The notes under the pieces: generated by a model
The model's input: the letters and a program-made list of their open reading frames with translations, nothing else
Databases searched by the model: none
Told to the model about the DNA's origin: nothing
Part shown: positions 7,629 to 10,268 of the stretch, in pieces
Layout: each line of letters opens with the position of its first letter
Numbering within the stretch: the first letter of the stretch is position 1
Origin: a bacterium
GTDB taxonomy: Bacteria > Babelota > Babeliae > Babelales > Chromulinivoraceae
Assembly (NCBI GenBank): GCA_947377595.1
Contig: CANCGK010000026.1
Span: 1 to 10,268 of the forward strand
Direction: 5' to 3'
DNA length: 10,268 bases
Translations under genes and position numbers: made by a program

Positions 7629-7998
7629 TTTTTTGTAGTTGAATAGGTAACAATGCTGGTAGTAAGTTTAGCAATTTAATTTCATCAGGTAAAAAAAGAT
7701 TTGCTTTTTCAAGTATGATGTAATTATAACCGAATTGGAATTTTGATGCATCAATATGAATAGAACTATTATAAATATCACATCGTTCTAAACTTTTTTT
7801 AGATCCTTGAATTATAATATTTACGGTATCTGGCGCATTGATAGCGCTATTTTCAGGCGTGTTATAAAAACATACAGGAACTTGAAGCGTTCGTGTAATG
7901 ATCTGGTGTTGACTTAAAATCATCCATAGTCCATAGCCAATTAAACAGGCATTAATTTTTATGAATGGTCTTGAAAGCAGCAGATTTGCTTGCAGCAT
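7621..7998 (-). CDS. Single-domain YbbR/CdaR-like membrane-anchored protein
   Basis: A 125-residue protein with one N-terminal membrane helix (LIGYGLWMIL region, about residues 14-29) followed by a single extracytoplasmic beta-rich domain. The domain reads like one YbbR repeat: a V-x-V strand, APDTVNIIIQGSKKSLE, a DASKFQFGYN segment and a hydrophobic end near LLPALLPIQLQ. YbbR proteins (CdaR in Firmicutes) bind and regulate the membrane diadenylate cyclase CdaA; B. subtilis CdaR has several repeats, so this is a minimal form. I chose ATG 7998: AAGGA at 8006-8010 lies 7 bases upstream. A TTG at 8004 would be only one base from that site. The gene overlaps the end of the cdaA-like gene by 47 bases and ends at the start of glmM. 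Assignment rests on pattern and on gene order. Confidence 0.75.
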   Translation of the reverse strand: MLQANLLLSRPFIKINACLIGYGLWMILSQHQIITRTLQVPVCFYNTPENSAINAPDTVNIIIQGSKKSLERCDIYNSSIHIDASKFQFGYNYIILEKANLFLPDEIKLLNLLPALLPIQLQKNE

Positions 7999-8824
7999 TG
8001 TCAATTCCTTGAGATAAAAGGTGTTCGTAATCTTTTTTATGTAAAAGATTTTTAATTAATTTTAAAGATTGATCGATCGAAATATCTTCGATGATTTTTC
8101 CTTGATGAGCAACAAAATGTTGCTCATGCTGACTATTGATATGAAAAACAATAGCATCAGTTTTTGTTGTGATGATTTGCGCGTAGGCTCTTGAAATTTG
8201 TTGTTCATGCATTGGTGTAAAAATTAATTCATTGATAATAAGATCAGACCATGAAGCATTAATGCTGATAATAATACCATTGCGATCGACGGTGATTAAT
8301 TTATGAGCATCATAGGATACACTTTCTAAGAGCATATCGATAATTTGTTTTTGAATTGCAATATCAAGACGAAAAGGTTTATCGATTAAAGTATCGAGTG
8401 CATCAAATTGTTCAATAACACATGTTATATTTTTTTTATGATGAGATGCGACAAGGCATCCACGAATTAATATTTCCAGCCATTCTTTATGAACAGATTT
8501 TATGGGGGTTAAAGATTTTGCTGTTGATACCATAAAATTTTTTTGTAAATTTTTTTGATGATGAATGAGTAAAAGAACAAAATAGATTGGTGCAGTAACG
8601 AGCATAAGTTGATATACTGTTGTCAGTTGAAAAAAATAAGTGGAAAATAAAAGAGCGCAATAACTATAAAAATATAATAAAAGTGGTTTTGTATGATCTT
8701 TATTGAGCCATGTTGATATTTTAAAAATAAAAGTAATAAAAAATAAAATTTCTAAACAATCAATATATGCATAAATTTGTAAATAGTTATGTGCAAAATT
8801 AATAACCGATTGCCATGAAAACAT
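7952..8824 (-). CDS. CdaA-like membrane protein with degenerate diadenylate cyclase domain
   Basis: A 290-residue protein (B. subtilis CdaA 273). Three membrane helices (about 22-40, 47-66, 70-88) are followed by a short basic connector (HHQKNLQKNF), as in CdaA, and a cytoplasmic domain (about 115-265). From memory, residues 147-167 align without gaps to the CdaA stretch starting YIETGIPL, and 221-248 (KTDAIVFHIN...QGKIIEDI) to its VTDSLTIIVS...NGDLHREL end. The ATP-binding/catalytic DGA motif reads DAH (172-174), and the RHR motif position reads SRA or nearby MHEQ (205-213), so cyclic di-AMP synthesis is doubtful. Order with ybbR and glmM strongly supports the family. ATG 8824 has a good ribosome-binding site (AAGGA, 8830-8834). 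It could be a pseudoenzyme scaffold or have a changed activity; sequencing error does not explain two separate motif losses in an open frame. Confidence 0.7.
   Translation of the reverse strand: MFSWQSVINFAHNYLQIYAYIDCLEILFFITFIFKISTWLNKDHTKPLLLYFYSYCALLFSTYFFQLTTVYQLMLVTAPIYFVLLLIHHQKNLQKNFMVSTAKSLTPIKSVHKEWLEILIRGCLVASHHKKNITCVIEQFDALDTLIDKPFRLDIAIQKQIIDMLLESVSYDAHKLITVDRNGIIISINASWSDLIINELIFTPMHEQQISRAYAQIITTKTDAIVFHINSQHEQHFVAHQGKIIEDISIDQSLKLIKNLLHKKDYEHLLSQGIDNAASKSAAFKTIHKN
8006..8010 (-). promoter_or_regulatory. Ribosome-binding site deciding the ybbR-like start
   Basis: AAGGA on the minus strand lies inside the 3' end of the cdaA-like gene. Spacing is 7 bases to ATG 7998 but only 1 base to TTG 8004, so ATG is favoured. 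Confidence 0.65.
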
Positions 8825-8850
8825 GTTTTTCCTTTATTTATATTTCAACC

Positions 8851-8856
8851 TTTATA
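8851..8856 (-). promoter_or_regulatory. Possible -10 box of the cdaA-like/ybbR/glmM operon
   Basis: TATAAA on the minus strand lies 27 bases before the cdaA-like ATG. The hexamer 17 bases upstream (TACGAA) is a poor -35; TTGCGC (8880-8885) is better but 23 bases away. The operon promoter must lie in this 136-base divergent gap or read in from trpS antisense, so the placement is tentative. Confidence 0.25.
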
Positions 8857-8895
8857 TGATCAATCTGTGTACATTCGTAGCGCAAGAATGAAATA

Positions 8896-8925
8896 TTGTA
8901 AATAAAAATTTAGTATACATATAAA
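8896..8925 (+). promoter_or_regulatory. Predicted trpS promoter
   Basis: TTGTAA (8896-8901), an 18-base spacer, then TATAAA (8920-8925). The expected start near 8932 gives a leader of about 28 bases, too short for a T-box or a trp-type attenuator. A weak purine-rich ribosome-binding site (AAGAAAGA, 8946-8953) precedes the ATG. Confidence 0.45.
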
Positions 8926-8960
8926 AAATAATAAAACATTGATATAAGAAAGATATACCT

Positions 8961-9965
8961 ATGAAGTCAAAAGATATTGTTTTAACGGGCGATAGACCAA
9001 CAGGGCCGTTACATTTAGGTCATTATGTTGGATCATTGTTAAATCGCATAGCATTGCAAGATCAGTATACTCAATATGTTATGATCGCTGATATTCAAGC
9101 CTTAACCGATAATGCAGACAATCCACAAAAAGTGCGTGATAATGTCATGGAAGTTATGCTCGATTATTTAGCTGTAGGCATAGATCCAGAAAAAACTACA
9201 TTTTTTGTTCAATCGATGATTCCAGAAATTGCAGAATTAACAGTGTTGTATTTAAATTTAGTTACCGTCAGTCGCTTGCAACGTAATCCTACGGTTAAAA
9301 CAGAAATGCAGCAAAAAAGTTTTGGCGAATCAGTGCCAGCAGGTTTTTTAATGTACCCTGTCAGTCAAGCGGCAGATATTACGTTTGTTAAAGCGACATT
9401 GGTGCCAGTTGGCGAAGATCAGTTGCCAGTTATAGAGCAAACTCATGAAATTGTTCGTTCATTTAATCGTATCTATGGCAAAGAAATTTTTCCTGAACCA
9501 AAAGCATTGTTGTCACAGGTTGGTAGACTCTCCGGAACTGATGGTAAAGCTAAAATGGGTAAATCTATGGGTAATGCAATATTTTTATCTGATGATGAAG
9601 CAACATTAAAGAAAAAAGTGATGAGCATGTACACTGATCCCGGTCATTTACGTGTACAAGATCCAGGGCAGGTTGAAGGCAATATGGTGTTTGAGTATTT
9701 AGATATTTTTGATACGAATAAAGAAAAAGTATCCGAATTAAAGCAACAATATCGTCACGGTGGGCTTGGTGATGTGACCTTGAAAATGTATTTGTTTGAT
9801 GTTTTAAATGCTTTATTAACACCAATTCGTCAAAAACGCATGGTTCTTGCTGAAAATAAAGAAGCCGTTTTACAGATTCTACTTGAAGGTACAAAAAAAG
9901 TTCGTCAAGTAGCTGCTCAAACAATGCAAGAAGTTCGTCAAGTTATGCATTTGAATTACGAATAG
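8961..9965 (+). CDS. trpS: Tryptophan--tRNA ligase
   Basis: Cytoplasmic class I aminoacyl-tRNA synthetase that charges tRNA-Trp using ATP. Length 334 is typical. Seen: TGDRPTGPLHLGHYVGSL at about 9-26, where HLGH (18-21) is the HIGH-type nucleotide-binding signature; MIADIQALTDN near 41-51; the tryptophan/ATP pocket segments YPVSQAADI and VPVGEDQLPVIEQTHEI; and KMGKS at 198-202 as the KMSKS loop. The GDRPTGxLHLGH version differs from the E. coli-type text (GxQPSGxLTIGN) and belongs to a separate TrpS subgroup, with pocket residues that distinguish it from tyrosyl-tRNA synthetase. It stands alone, divergent from the cdaA-like operon. Confidence 0.95.
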   Translation: MKSKDIVLTGDRPTGPLHLGHYVGSLLNRIALQDQYTQYVMIADIQALTDNADNPQKVRDNVMEVMLDYLAVGIDPEKTTFFVQSMIPEIAELTVLYLNLVTVSRLQRNPTVKTEMQQKSFGESVPAGFLMYPVSQAADITFVKATLVPVGEDQLPVIEQTHEIVRSFNRIYGKEIFPEPKALLSQVGRLSGTDGKAKMGKSMGNAIFLSDDEATLKKKVMSMYTDPGHLRVQDPGQVEGNMVFEYLDIFDTNKEKVSELKQQYRHGGLGDVTLKMYLFDVLNALLTPIRQKRMVLAENKEAVLQILLEGTKKVRQVAAQTMQEVRQVMHLNYE

Positions 9966-10006
9966 ATTTCCCTGTGAAAATAAATATATAAATTTCAAGA
10001 TTGTTT

Positions 10007-10035
10007 TTGACTGCTGGGTATAAAGTTTGTATGCT
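10007..10035 (+). promoter_or_regulatory. Possible promoter of the truncated 3'-terminal gene
   Basis: TTGACT (10007-10012), a 17-base spacer and TATGCT (10030-10035) fit a sigma70-type promoter and would give a leader of about 75 bases. The 150 bases between trpS and the next gene hold nothing else recognisable. Confidence 0.35.
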
Positions 10036-10115
10036 GTATGAGATAATTTTTATTCAAACAATATGTGCTCATATGTCGCTATCTTTCAATGAATTGAACA
10101 TAAGGAATTTTATAT

Positions 10116-10268
10116 ATGCATACAACTTCACGATTAATTCTTTTTTGTTGTTTATTATTCTCGTGGACAGACAATATCTATAGTTGGGGATGGTCTGATG
10201 TTACCAATATAGCTCATCAAGCTCGTATTTTTCTTGCTGTGCATGTAGTACCAAAATCAACACCCTTT
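10116..10268 (+). CDS. Probable exported protein, 3' end outside window
   Basis: An open frame of 51 codons runs to the window edge from ATG 10116, preceded by a good ribosome-binding site (AAGGA, 10102-10106, 9 bases upstream). The N-terminus looks like a Sec signal peptide: a short polar start with R6, a hydrophobic core LILFCCLLFSW, then polar residues; cleavage would fall around residues 20-24. There is no lipobox cysteine in the right place. The rest (GWSDVTNIAHQARIFLAVHV) is too short to identify. The coding call rests on the ribosome-binding site, the signal-like start and the lack of stops. Confidence 0.6.
   Translation, partial: MHTTSRLILFCCLLFSWTDNIYSWGWSDVTNIAHQARIFLAVHVVPKSTPF

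Noticed and set aside
8004..8004. TTG at 8002-8004 as the start of the ybbR-like gene
   Set aside because: It is one base from the AAGGA site; ATG at 7998 has normal spacing.
8825..8960. T-box or tryptophan attenuator in front of trpS
   Set aside because: The gap is 136 bases, the predicted leader is about 28 bases, and no T-box motif or run of Trp codons is visible.
9565..9924. 119-codon minus-strand open frame inside trpS
   Set aside because: It is fully antisense to a strongly conserved synthetase and its translation shows no family features.
9966..10010. TGAAA...TTTCA followed by T-rich sequence as a trpS terminator
   Set aside because: The stem is five pairs with a mismatch next to it and contains almost no GC.
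10001..10183. 60-codon plus-strand open frame after trpS
   Set aside because: It begins with TTG without a ribosome-binding site and overlaps, in another frame, the better-supported gene at 10116.

Overview
The window is an AT-rich bacterial chromosome segment made almost entirely of housekeeping genes, with short intergenic gaps. No mobile element, CRISPR array or phage gene is visible. The beta' subunit carries a large insertion inside the trigger loop, as in many Gram-negative lineages. The informational proteins (RpoC, S15, PNPase, TrpS) are well conserved, while several others (HolA-like, GlmM, CdaA-like, YbbR-like) are strongly divergent. This mix suggests a Gram-negative-type bacterium with a fast-evolving, probably reduced genome. 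A host-associated lineage such as Candidatus Dependentiae (TM6) would fit, but that placement is inference and was not tested.

Layout, + strand left half: the 3' part of rpoC (1-1890); a tRNA-Val(GAC) gene (1935-2009) with its own promoter; a 234-base spacer with two inverted repeats and a 15-base palindrome; rpsO (2244-2510) and pnp (2518-4602) as a tight pair closed by a strong intrinsic terminator (4613-4650); then a divergent DNA polymerase III delta-like gene (4698-5657) behind a TATAAT box placed so close that its mRNA would have almost no leader.

Layout, - strand middle: a four-gene operon read right to left. It contains a CdaA-like membrane protein (7952-8824), a single-domain YbbR/CdaR-like protein (7621-7998), the phosphoglucosamine mutase GlmM (6312-7628) and a DUF502 membrane protein (5670-6305). 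Genes overlap or lie within a few bases of each other. The first three reproduce the known cdaA-cdaR-glmM order, which links cyclic di-AMP synthesis to cell-wall precursor synthesis. In this CdaA-like protein, however, both catalytic signatures of the diadenylate cyclase domain (DGA and RHR) appear to be lost, although the three membrane helices and the fold-level alignment are kept. This is the main discovery candidate: a probable pseudo-cyclase retained with its usual partners.

Layout, right end: divergent from that operon lies trpS (8961-9965), and the window closes inside a gene for a probable exported protein (10116 onward) that I cannot identify.
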